A DNA stretch of 64,000 nt, taken from assembly GCA_028713325.1 (NCBI GenBank), contig JAQTON010000001.1:261454-325453 (forward strand), read 5' to 3'. Within the stretch, counting starts at the first letter, position 1. Each line of letters opens with the position of its first letter. The position numbers were made by a program, and so were the translations under genes. The notes below the pieces were generated by a model. The model was not told the origin of the DNA. It made no database searches and saw only the letters and a list, made by a program, of their open reading frames with translations. Positions 1 through 8,120 of the stretch are shown here, piece after piece. Source of the DNA: Candidatus Altimarinota bacterium (GTDB taxonomy: Bacteria; Patescibacteriota; Gracilibacteria; BD1-5; UBA2023).

Positions 1-456
1 TTTATGAAGATTTATAAGAAAATGTGCAAGCCAGAGAGGCACTCACTCTTTTTCTTCTCAGTTTTTAGAGAACTCAAAAATAATAACATCTCTGAGGTTC
101 TCGGGAATGGGTATGTTTGTATTGAGATGTTGCTCTTCGCAGAAATTCTCATATTCAGTGGTGAATTGTTCTACGAGTGCATCATAGGGATCTTTTAAAA
201 TCTCATGTACCATCAGTTCCGTTTCTTGTATCTGTTCCTCGATTTCTGGAGAGGGAATCTGTATTTGTTCGAGCAATTTCTTCGCTTCCGTGATATCACC
301 TTTGCAAAGGTATTTTGCAAGAGTGTTGATCTGTGCTGTTCGGTAACTCGATTGACATGAGTCGACAATATAGTCTATCTCCTCGGATCTTTCTTCCAAA
401 CAATCTTTTGCTCTTTGAAGGAGATTTTCTTGATTTATAGGGGTGTTTATGGACAT
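1..456 (-). CDS. Hypothetical protein, C-terminus beyond window edge
   Basis: Leftward frame that runs off the left edge. With the standard code it would stop at a TGA at 58-60. Read as Gly it continues through a second TGA to base 1 with no TAA or TAG. The visible part is acidic, mostly helical and rich in Glu, Gln and Leu, with no signal peptide or recognised motif. I chose the ATG at 454-456 because a good promoter (TTGCAC, 17 nt, TATAGT on the minus strand) lies just upstream. An in-frame ATG at 574-576 would start inside that promoter. It is divergent from earP. Function is not recognised. Confidence 0.6.
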
Positions 457-487
457 GGGAGAGATATTTTCATAATAAAACGCTCTT

Positions 488-516
488 ACTATATCATATA
501 GTGGTAAAAAGTGCAA
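488..516 (-). promoter_or_regulatory. Promoter of the leftward gene at the window edge
   Basis: On the minus strand, TTGCAC (511-516), a 17-nt spacer and TATAGT (488-493). The expected start of transcription is about 25 nt before the chosen ATG. Confidence 0.5.
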
Positions 517-540
517 AAAATTCCGAAGATTTTTCTTGTT

Positions 541-568
541 TTGACCTTTTTCTTCTATTTCATATACT
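541..568 (+). promoter_or_regulatory. Promoter of earP
   Basis: TTGACC (541-546), a 16-nt spacer and TATACT (563-568), about 31 nt before the earP ATG. The leader between them has no purine-rich Shine-Dalgarno sequence. Confidence 0.55.
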
Positions 569-599
569 CTCATCATATAACTCTCACTTAAACATCCTC

Positions 600-1676
600 A
601 TGAATCTCTCATCTCTTACATCCATTGATTTCTCCGTCTCGGTCGTAGATAATTACGGCGATATGGGTTTCGCGGTGAATCTAGCACTCTCACTCCATGA
701 AAGGTATCCGAATCTTTGTATCCGTTTTTTTTCGGATGACGAAATTCTCTTCCGAAAATTTTTCCCTGAAAATACCCCAGAGTGGATGGAATATATGCCG
801 CTCGGAGCATTGAGCCAATCAAATCCTCCGCCTCCGGCGAAACTCCTATGCAGTTTCTTCGATTATCCGATCCAAAAGGAGTATCTTGCTAAATTTCCAT
901 ACTCGAAAACGATCGTATCGTTTTCGTATTTCCTCCTTCACAGTTGATTGGAATCGCTCCATAGAACCAGATATTCGCTCGAAAGCGGATACGATACGGT
1001 TATTCACTTTATTCCCTCACTTTTGCCATGAGGATGAGGGATTATCATCAATCCTCTTATTGAGAAGGGAAAGAGAGAACTTTTAAAATCATCGAAAATA
1101 GAGGCAAGGAGAAAATTTTTAGAATGTCATGCATTGCAAGGAGTATGCGAGAAAAAATGGATTTCCGTTTTCGTTTACCAAAATACTTTGGAAAATATAG
1201 CGGAGAGCATATATTCCGCACCGGAAGACACAGTGTTCTTTATCTTCTGAGATGATTCTGGACTCATAGAGAAAAAGAATGAAAACATCATCCATATGCC
1301 GTTTCTCTCCCTCACGGATTATGGCATATTCCAGTCGCTCTGCGATGCGAACATAGTCCGAGGGGAGAATAGCCTCTGTCAGGGGCTTATCTCGGGGAAG
1401 CCCGTGCTTTGGGACATCTACAAGGAGAAAAATGGGGCGCATACGGAGAAAATCGAGGATTACCTTCTATTTCTTGGGAAACAATTTCCAGAAGCCGACT
1501 GGGGTGATTATGTCCGTATGATGTGGGGATTTAATGGCCCGAAAGAGCAAGAATGAGCTTTTCTGGATTACGTTTCCTGATACGAAGGATATGGGGAGGT
1601 TTTTGGAAGGATTTCGGAGTATATGAGAGGGGAGTGTGATTTGGTGGAGAAACTAGAGAACATACTAAAAAAATAG
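600..1676 (+). CDS. earP: EarP, EF-P arginine rhamnosyltransferase (DUF2331)
   Basis: Glycosyltransferase that moves rhamnose from dTDP-rhamnose to Arg32 of elongation factor P, which relieves ribosome stalling at polyproline. The 358-residue frame holds about six UGA codons read as Gly. The N-terminal motif VVDNYGDMG matches the EarP signature carrying the two Asp residues needed for activity. The C-terminal half has IVRGENSLCQGLISGKP, then VLWDIYKEKNGAH, matching the conserved nucleotide-sugar site (usually RGEDS followed by W.IYPQ...H). Its length is close to that of known EarP proteins (about 370-390). It converges on efp, with only a shared terminator between them, and that efp encodes the Arg32 acceptor. 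The dTDP-rhamnose synthesis genes are not in the window. The family call is firm; activity is inferred. Confidence 0.93.
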
Positions 1677-1702
1677 TCCCGAACATTCGGGACTATTTTT
1701 TT
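1667..1702. terminator. Bidirectional terminator between earP and efp
   Basis: Hairpin of AATAGTCCCGA and TCGGGACTATT around a 4-base loop, with A-runs and T-runs on both sides. It can end both converging genes and overlaps the earP stop codon. Confidence 0.8.
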
Positions 1703-1706
1703 AGTA

Positions 1707-2270
1707 TTATTTTGCTCGTTCTTGGTATTCACCTGTTTCCGTATTGACCATGATGTCTTCTCCGGCATTCACAAATCCTGGGATTTTGATAGCGTATCCG
1801 GTGTTGGTTACGGCATCCTTGGTAATCTTTCCGTCGGCAGTATTCCCTTTGACGCTTGGATCACACTCCGTAATAGTAAGTCGCACGGTGAGCGGAAGGA
1901 GGATTCCTACGAATTTCCCTTCGTACTGCTGTACGTCTACTCGAAGACCTTCCGTGAGGAACCATTTCATATCTCCGATATTGTCCTCGGAAAGTTCGAT
2001 CTGCTCGTAGGTTTCCTGATTCATAAAGGCATACATTCCTCCTGATTCGTAGAGAAATTCGAATTTGGAACGATCGAGAAGTACATCTTCGAATTTATCT
2101 TCTCCGTCAAATACACGGTCTACAGAGTTTCCCTGAAGGAGATTCTTGAGACGTATCTTGATATTGGTCGCACCACGACCAGCACGGTGCATTTCGTATT
2201 TTACTACGAGCATAAGGTCATTTCCTATCTTGAGTACTGTACCCGGACGGGCTTGCATAGCGGTTTTCAT
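1707..2270 (-). CDS. efp: Elongation factor P with arginine acceptor (R32)
   Basis: Translation factor that binds between the P and E sites and speeds peptide bonds at consecutive prolines. It has 187 residues, the usual size, with the full three-domain arrangement. The N-terminal KOW-like domain has its acceptor loop at HRAGRGATNIK, and counting from Met1 puts Arg exactly at position 32. That is the residue rhamnosylated by EarP, where the Lys-type EF-P modified by EpmA has Lys34. The C-terminal end GEYQERAK is typical. The gene uses no UGA codon. No Shine-Dalgarno sequence is seen; a T-run (CTTTTTTTCA) precedes the ATG. The gene converges on earP. Confidence 0.97.
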   Translation of the reverse strand: MKTAMQARPGTVLKIGNDLMLVVKYEMHRAGRGATNIKIRLKNLLQGNSVDRVFDGEDKFEDVLLDRSKFEFLYESGGMYAFMNQETYEQIELSEDNIGDMKWFLTEGLRVDVQQYEGKFVGILLPLTVRLTITECDPSVKGNTADGKITKDAVTNTGYAIKIPGFVNAGEDIMVNTETGEYQERAK

Positions 2271-2300
2271 TGAAAAAAAGTTGAAAAATTAAACGTGGAG

Positions 2301-2327
2301 ATTATATGGGTTTTTTATAAAAAGCAA
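2301..2327 (-). promoter_or_regulatory. Promoter of efp
   Basis: Minus-strand TATAAT (2301-2306) about 30 nt before the ATG. TTGCTT (2322-2327) lies 15 nt upstream, a short spacer, but this -35 box recurs in the window. Confidence 0.45.
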
Positions 2328-2344
2328 TGCGAAATATATTTTCA

Positions 2345-2385
2345 CAAAAAATAACTCTCAGTTTCTGCAGAAACTGAGAGTTATT
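2345..2385 (-). terminator. Terminator of the small leftward gene
   Basis: Perfect palindrome at 2350-2385 (arms AATAACTCTCAGTTTCTG and its complement) followed on the minus strand by a T-run. Confidence 0.75.
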
Positions 2386-2398
2386 ATCTACTAGAGGC

Positions 2399-2533
2399 TT
2401 ACATATCAAGAATCTGCTGTATCATCTCGGTGCGTATCTTCTGTGTTGCCTTCAAGTCCTCGTGTTCATCGATACTCTGACGAACCTCTTCTACATCAGG
2501 AACCCTTTCTATGTTTTTTCCGTGTGGTCTCAT
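2399..2533 (-). CDS. Small hypothetical protein, 44 residues
   Basis: Short leftward frame starting MRPHGKNIER and ending in TAA, with a charged helical sequence. The frame stays open upstream to 2608, but that stretch reads like leader sequence and includes a possible -10 box (TATAGACTAT), so the internal ATG at 2533 is preferred. A strong terminator follows directly, which supports a real transcript. No family recognised. Confidence 0.45.
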   Translation of the reverse strand: MRPHGKNIERVPDVEEVRQSIDEHEDLKATQKIRTEMIQQILDM

Positions 2534-2608
2534 ATGGCAAATAGTATTTATTGGATAAAGAATGGGGGTAAATAAAATAAAATAGACTTCTCTTGCGCGC
2601 GCTGGCAC

Positions 2609-2779
2609 AGGATAGTCTATATTATTCTCTTTTTCAAGTCGAAATTACACTTTTGCTTCACTATTTATTTGCACGCTTTAAAATATATCTTTTCTCTCTT
2701 CCTGCGGAACTCGTCTCTTAATAATGACTCGGACAGTCCTCGGCTGCGTTCGAAAAATATGTTTTTAAAGCGTATTGCG
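2609..2779 (-). other. Intergenic stretch with long-range inverted repeat
   Basis: No gene seen. On the minus strand ACGCTTTAAAAACATA (around 2759-2774) can pair with TATATTTTAAAGCGT (around 2671-2685), closing a region of about 105 nt. The string GAAGCAAAAGT at the 3' end of the upstream methyltransferase gene recurs near 2648-2660. This could be a small structured RNA or debris of a 3'-end duplication. Confidence 0.3.
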
Positions 2780-3898
2780 CTATACTTTTGCTTCGAACTT
2801 TTTGGAGTAGAAATAGCAGAGTTCGTTTCCATTATAGAGCTTGCGATTCTTCCAGAGATTCGGTCTCGTGTATTTTCCGAAATCGTAGGAAGTGATGATC
2901 CCCCCAAAGAGGGAAGTGTTTTTCGTGAATACGATGGAGATGTCCTTGTAGAGGAGATCGAGGTCGTAATCTTTGAGTCGTATTCCGTACGGGGGATTTG
3001 AGACCAAAGCCCCAGAAAGATACTCGGAAATGTATTCTTTGAAATCTTTCTTCAAGAAACTGACTGTATCAGCAACCCCCGCCCGCTTGGCATTATCCTT
3101 GGCGATTCGCACCGCTTCGGAATCGGTATCGCTTCCGGTGATAGCGTATGTTCTCTCGGTCATAATTTTCGTTTTTGCTTGTTCTTTCGCTTGCTTGAAA
3201 TATTCTGCATCATACCACGGGAAATATTCTCCTGCAAAGTTTCGAGTGAGTCCCGGAGCGATATTCCGGGCAATCATGGCAGCCTCGATGGCTATGGTTC
3301 CGGAACCGCAGAACGGATCCAAGAACGGTTCTTTGTACCGCCATCCCGAGAGCATGACGAGCGCCGCGGCGAGCGTTTCCTTGATAGGGGCTTCGAGTGC
3401 CTCGGTTCGGTATCCTCGTTTGTGGAGGGGTTCTCCCGAAGTGTCGAGGAGGAGAAGGAGAGTATTTTCCCGAATGAGTGCGAAGATATGAATTCAGAGA
3501 ACTTTGTCGTCTTCCCGAAGGAGACTTTCGCGGTCGCCCGTAATCTTCGTTACAATCGCTTTTTTGATGGTTTTCTGAATCGCGGGGACACTCTCAAGCT
3601 CGGACTTCACCGACACGGCATCGACGATAATCGGGGCATCCTTGGGGATGTATTTGCGCCAATCGATCGCACCGGTGGTATCGAACAGCTCGTCGAACGT
3701 CCGAGTCCGCTTCTCGGCAAGAATGAGATAGACACGATTTCCCGTACGGATCCAGATATTAAGCTCCGCCATAAGACTCTCGGATCCCGAGCAGAGGATT
3801 CCACGGTCGGATACGACAATGTTGGTTCCTCCGATACGTTCGATCTCTTTGCGGAGAACGGACTCGACTCATGGAGTGCAGGTTATGAAGAATTGCAT
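2780..3898 (-). CDS. THUMP-domain RNA N2-guanine methyltransferase, RlmL N-domain type
   Basis: SAM-dependent RNA methyltransferase of the YpsC/RlmL family, which methylates guanine in 23S rRNA. The product has 372 residues and starts MQFFITCTPGVESVLRKEI, the usual ferredoxin-like and THUMP beginning. The middle has DTSGEPLHKRGYR and then the SAM motif DPFCGSGTIAIEAA. The catalytic motif SNPPYGIRL follows, and the C-terminus is FYSKKFEAKV. Two in-frame TGA codons (3494-3496 and 3869-3871) are read as Gly; one sits in the N-terminal motif where a Gly (KGLE, PGVE) is normal. The length matches single-domain homologues, without the RlmK half of the E. coli fusion. The exact rRNA site is inferred from the family. 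Confidence 0.9.
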
Positions 3899-3956
3899 AG
3901 GTATGGTTTTTTAGTTGATAGTTTTTTTAGAGAAATAGTATATAAATTTCCCCGAA

Positions 3957-3999
3957 AAAACAAAAAGAAAGGCGAGATTCTCACCTTTCTTTTTGTTTT
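3957..3999 (-). terminator. Terminator of the prepilin-hydrolase gene
   Basis: Long A-rich/T-rich hairpin, arms at 3957-3972 and 3984-3999, overlapping the TAA of the leftward gene and followed by a T-run on the minus strand. Confidence 0.7.
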
Positions 4000-5641
4000 A
4001 TGGATTATAATTCTGAATAATTGGTTCCGCGAGTTTATTGATAGGGGTATAAGGAGAGGAATCATCGGCAACTACGAAAACAGAAAGCCCTTTGAACCAA
4101 TCTTTTCATGAGAAAGTCTCTATATATCCCTGAAAGCCATTTGCTTGAGCTCATTGTGATTCTATTGAAGAAACAACAGGATTCCATGGGGCATTGAGAG
4201 CATTTTCTCTGCTTGGGATTCCGAGTTCTCCGAAGAATATCGGCTTATGCCATGTGTCGTAAAAATTCTTCACTTCCTGATACACGTTTTGGCCTCGTCC
4301 CCATGTGGCAGTCGATAAAAGAGCATCTTTGACATTCTGCACAGTCGGAACAAGAGGTGCTCCTGTGGCTGTGAGTTCAAAATATGCAGCAATCGCTATA
4401 ATATCCGGCGCAGCAAAGAGGGGATTTGTAAGTTTTGTATTATACGCAGCAGTGGTGGACCCCACTCCTGTATCCCAAGTAGCATCATACCACCAATTGG
4501 TTCTGTAGATTACTTTTCATTGGTATCATAAATCTTTCACGTAATTTACGGTACTAATCCAATTATTGGCATTTGCAGTCGTCTCCATCTGAACGAAATT
4601 CGAAGCGATGTAAATTCCGTACGTATGATAGGGGATCGCTATCGTGTTGACCAAATCACTGAGAACCACTCCTTTCCAATTCGAAAAAAATGCAGTCATG
4701 TCAGTAGGTGCCCAACTTGTTTCGGAAACATTTCCATTATTAATAACCGGATACGGTTCCAATAAAACGGACACTCCTATATTATTCAGCTCTTTTATGA
4801 GTGTAATTGCATTTGCCTTGCTCGTTGCATCGATAGTGAAAGTCGAACTTGTGGCACTTGATATGGTTATCTGTACAGGGACATTTACTGTATTTAATCC
4901 CAATTTCTTTACATCACTGATAGTTTTACTTGGAGTGAAACTCGGTTGATTCTCTAAAAAAATATTCAAGTTTCCGGATTTCATTCCAAGACTTTTGAAA
5001 TTATTCTTTGCAAAAAGAATACTCTCACTGTATATACCCATTCATGTTCCTGACAAAACGGAATTTTTTCCAGGAAACACTATCTTATAATACGTTCCAC
5101 TATTGGTTGTAAGTAGGTCTATGCCGCTTCACGTAACGGGAGAATTGTCTGCCAAAGTAAGCATTCAGACGTTGTCACCGAGAGCTTGCATATATCTATT
5201 TGTATAATTCGCATTAGCATATGTCATATCTACAAAACTGAGATAGGAAGTATCTTCCAGATATGTTCAAACCTGATATTTTGATTGATTGCTATTGATT
5301 GCATATGTATAATATCCCTTATCAAGAGGATCTTTTCAGCCTTCCGATGAAAGTCCTATGATACTGGCTATGTTACTTGATAAATATCATTGATACTGAG
5401 TAATGACTCATGAAGCAGAAATAGTGGTAGGATTATCCGGCATAGGAAGTGTTCCATGTTTGATGTAATACCTCTGAAATGCACCATTGATATCAGCTAT
5501 ATTGGTCATACGAACACTATCTCTCGCCGAGCTTATATACCCCTGTGTCGAAATGAATCCCATTGTTCCAAGTATTGCCAGAATCGTGATGACCACGATA
5601 AGCTCCACCAATGTGAATCCTTGATATTTTTTATTTTTCAT
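3998..5641 (-). CDS. Prepilin-anchored glycoside-hydrolase-like protein
   Basis: A 547-residue surface protein. It begins MKNKKYQGFTLVELIVVI, a type IV prepilin leader cleaved before Phe and followed by a hydrophobic helix. A short pilin-like domain comes next, up to about residue 200. The rest resembles the TIM-barrel hydrolases of GH113 type: KVIYRTNWWYD, then HKPIFFGELGIPS with the expected nucleophile Glu. The usual acid/base motif (GxEL) appears as IASNFVQME, so the second catalytic Glu may be missing. Several TGA codons read as Gly lie in both halves. An in-frame ATG 18 nt upstream is an alternative start. Binding rather than cleavage of a glycan is possible. Confidence 0.75.
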
Positions 5642-5676
5642 AAAAGTATTTTTGTGCATAAAAAAAGGGGATAAAT

Positions 5677-5712
5677 AAAAATGCTCTTCTCGAAAAGGAG
5701 AATAGCATTTTA
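5677..5712 (-). terminator. Terminator of ppa
   Basis: Hairpin AAAATGCTATTCTCC / loop / GAGAAGAGCATTTTT on the minus strand, about 30 nt after the ppa stop codon. Confidence 0.7.
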
Positions 5713-5741
5713 TTTTCGCAAGTCAATTTTTTTATAAAAAA

Positions 5742-6329
5742 TTATACCTCGAATTTCGGAGCGTACACTTCCTTGTAACGCTGTTCACATTCCTTGATAA
5801 TCTTCACAGCTTCATCGACTCCGTAGAATCCGACAACTTCTCAGGTTCCTGGTTTCTTCAAATGTTTGTAGAACTCCCAGTAATGAGTGGTTTCTTTTTC
5901 CCAATGAGCTCCGAGCTGTTCGTAGCTCGTAATATGATCCTGACGTTTATCGTCTGCGAGAACAGCAATGACTTTGTCGTCCACTTCACCCCCGTCCACG
6001 AACTTCATGATTCCGATGATTCGAGCTTCCACGAGAGAACCCGGTACGAGCGGTTCGTCGACATGGACGATCTCGATATCAAGTGGATCTCCGTCCTCGT
6101 CCCAAGTACAAGGGATAGCTCCGTAAGTAAATGGATACATCATAGATGAATACCCGACTCGGTCGAGCTTGAGCTGTCCAGATTCAGTGATAATCTCGTA
6201 CTTGTTCCGGGAAGAGGAATTGACTTCCACGATAGAATTGAGACGAAGTTTCGACTCGTCCGCAAACGCGGGAAGGATATGAAGGAGATTGAGCATGTAT
6301 CTGCTCGGAGCGTGATCGATATTTGCCAT
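5742..6329 (-). CDS. ppa: Inorganic pyrophosphatase (family I)
   Basis: Cytoplasmic enzyme that splits pyrophosphate to phosphate and pulls biosynthetic reactions forward. The 195-residue product has the family I pattern: KYEIITESGQLKLDR, then YPFTYGAIP, then DEDGDPLDIEIV with the metal-binding Asp residues, then DDKVIAVLADD and the C-terminal HYWEFYKHLKKP. One TGA (5841-5843) is read as Gly near the C-terminus. The start at MANIDHAPSRY is preferred over an upstream ATG, because family members begin close to this point. Confidence 0.95.
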
Positions 6330-6395
6330 AATAACGGATGGATAATATATAAAGTGACGAGATTCTATGGGAAAATGGGAAAAAATCAAAATGTA

Positions 6396-6423
6396 TTGCT
6401 TTTTTTCACTCTTTTTCTATAAT
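6396..6423 (+). promoter_or_regulatory. Promoter upstream of tRNA-Cys
   Basis: TTGCTT (6396-6401), a 16-nt spacer and TATAAT (6418-6423), giving a leader of about 50 nt before the tRNA. Confidence 0.5.
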
Positions 6424-6477
6424 AAGCCAGCTTTTTAGAGGAATCCAATAGAGTTCAGAAAAAGCGATAGTATCGAT

Positions 6478-6551
6478 GGCGCCATGGCAGATCGGTTATG
6501 TGGGGGCCTGCAAAGCTCCGTAGCCCGGTTCGACTCCGGGTGGTGCCTCCA
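6478..6551 (+). tRNA. tRNA-Cys (anticodon GCA)
   Basis: Full cloverleaf of 74 nt with CCA encoded. Acceptor arms GGCGCCA and TGGTGCC, discriminator U73 as expected for tRNA-Cys, D-loop with GG, anticodon loop CTGCAAA and T-arm GGTTCGACTCC. The anticodon GCA reads UGU/UGC only, so it does not explain UGA reading. Confidence 0.95.
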
Positions 6552-6652
6552 AAATGTCAAAAATAAAATATGCCGCGTCTTGAACGATGGGGTGTGTTTG
6601 ATTTATCAAAACAGTGATTTGTTCATCGGAATTAATCAAAAACTTTTTTTTC

Positions 6653-7039
6653 ATGAAATTTTTGCTCTCTCTTCTTCTCGTAGGATTCTTCACAGGATCA
6701 CTGTTTCTTCCGCTGGTTCATCTGGTGGAGATTTCTCATGCCGGGGAAGCGGGAACGGTTTCCGCGGAAATATCCGAGACGAACGGAACGTACCAAGAAA
6801 ATCTCTCTTCTGATACTTCCGGTTGTGAAGAGTATATCCTTTCTTTTCATTCGGAACGATTGCCCGCTTTTTCGAAAGATCTCGGGAAAATTCCTGCTTT
6901 TTTCGAAAGAAAATATTTCTCCGAAGATTTTTCGTATAAGAGTACCGATGTTTCGTCTTCTTTCGGCAGTACCGATCCACCCTCATTCACACCAACCCTC
7001 TATTCATCCCTCGTCGGGATTATAAAAAATCAGGTATAG
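6653..7039 (+). CDS. Hypothetical exported protein, 128 residues
   Basis: Starts MKFLLSLLLVGFFTGSLF, a clear signal peptide with probable cleavage near SHAGEAG. The mature part is rich in Ser, Glu and Phe with one Cys. No UGA codons. A run of T and TTTC comes directly before the ATG. The next gene starts 76 nt downstream and is also exported, so the two may be co-transcribed. Family not recognised. Confidence 0.65.
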   Translation: MKFLLSLLLVGFFTGSLFLPLVHLVEISHAGEAGTVSAEISETNGTYQENLSSDTSGCEEYILSFHSERLPAFSKDLGKIPAFFERKYFSEDFSYKSTDVSSSFGSTDPPSFTPTLYSSLVGIIKNQV

Positions 7040-7115
7040 GATACCTTCCCAACAACACCTCTCGATGTTTTTTCGAGAAATATTTTGTATCCTTATATCA
7101 TCACTTACTCAAAAT

Positions 7116-7940
7116 ATGAAAGCAAAAATCATTCTTTGTGTGTCTTTTATCTGCGCACTCCTATTGGCTCCTACTATGACTTTCGCTCATTGCGATACCA
7201 TGGACGGACCCGTTATAACCGCTGCGAAAAAATCGATCGAAACAAAAAATCCGAATTATTTCCTTATCTGGGTTCAGGAAAAAGACGAGGCAAAAATATT
7301 GGAAGAATTTAAAAATGTCTTGGAAGAACGAGTAAAAAATCCGAGTAATGCCGAATCTATCGATACGACATTTTTCGGAAGTCTCGTAAAAATCCACCGC
7401 GAGGGAGAAGGGGCGACCTATACCGGAATCAAACCTGCGGGAGATTTCGGCAGTCCGCTCATTCCTCTCGTTGACGAAGCCATCGATTCGGGATCTTCCG
7501 AGAAATTGGAAGCACTCTTCCCTGAGGCACTTCGTGTGCAGGTAGTCGATAGATTTCAGGAAGTTATAGGAAAAAAGAATTATCCGCTCGAAAACGTACC
7601 GGCAGGAAGAGACTATGTCGAATCCTACATCGTATTTTTCCACTGGGCATTGAATCTCTATAATGCTTCCCTGAAAGGAGAAGTTGCACGTGCTACAGAA
7701 GGGGAGATCTCTCATAATGAGGAAGTTTCTCATACAGAAGAAGTGCTTGATGCACACGAAGCAAGTGAAGAGAATCACTCCATTGTTTCAAAAGAAGCAG
7801 AGCATTCGGAAATCTCCGGGAAAAATTTCCGCGAAATCTTCCCCATAGCTCTTGCCGGGGTATTGTTCGGGATATCGACGACACTCGTATCGATTCGGGC
7901 GTTTCGTAAAAAAACCTGAAGTAAGAATATCACCAAATAG
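7116..7940 (+). CDS. DUF6448 family exported protein with C-terminal anchor
   Basis: Has 274 residues. Signal peptide MKAKIILCVSFICALLL, then AHCDTMDGPVI directly after cleavage, the hallmark start of DUF6448. The segments FFGSLVKIHREGEGA, YTGIKPAGD and AGRDYVESYIVFFHW also fit that family. A Glu/His-rich linker follows (about residues 205-240), then a hydrophobic C-terminal helix and basic tail. The frame passes one TGA (7917-7919) and ends at TAG seven codons later, so the tail is slightly longer than the standard code predicts. The family's function is unknown; the conserved His and Cys suggest metal binding. Confidence 0.8.
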
Positions 7941-7953
7941 ACGAATGCAGACA

Positions 7954-7988
7954 AAAACTCCCGTTCCCAATCGGAACGGGAGTTTTTT
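7954..7988 (+). terminator. Terminator of the DUF6448 gene
   Basis: GC-rich hairpin ACTCCCGTTCC / CAAT / GGAACGGGAGT followed by TTTTTT, 14 nt after the stop codon. Confidence 0.9.
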
Positions 7989-8120
7989 GATATTTTTTTC
8001 TTTTTTATAACATACGGGGGCTTTCTTTTTCGAGAATATTTTGGGACTGTTTTTCTTCTGTTCTTGCAGATGATATTTCTCGTATTCTCTCCAACAATGA
8101 CACAGAATATATTGTTATAA

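Noticed and set aside
2671-2774. RNase P or SRP RNA resemblance (GAGGACTGTCCGAG and TTCCGCAGGAAG)
   Set aside because: Only short similarity; the remaining conserved blocks of either RNA are absent and the region is too short.
8000-8120. Possible promoter and small RNA (ATAACATACGGGGGCTTTC resembles the tRNA-Asn leader) between converging genes
   Set aside because: No -35 box and no terminator could be assigned; kept only as a note.
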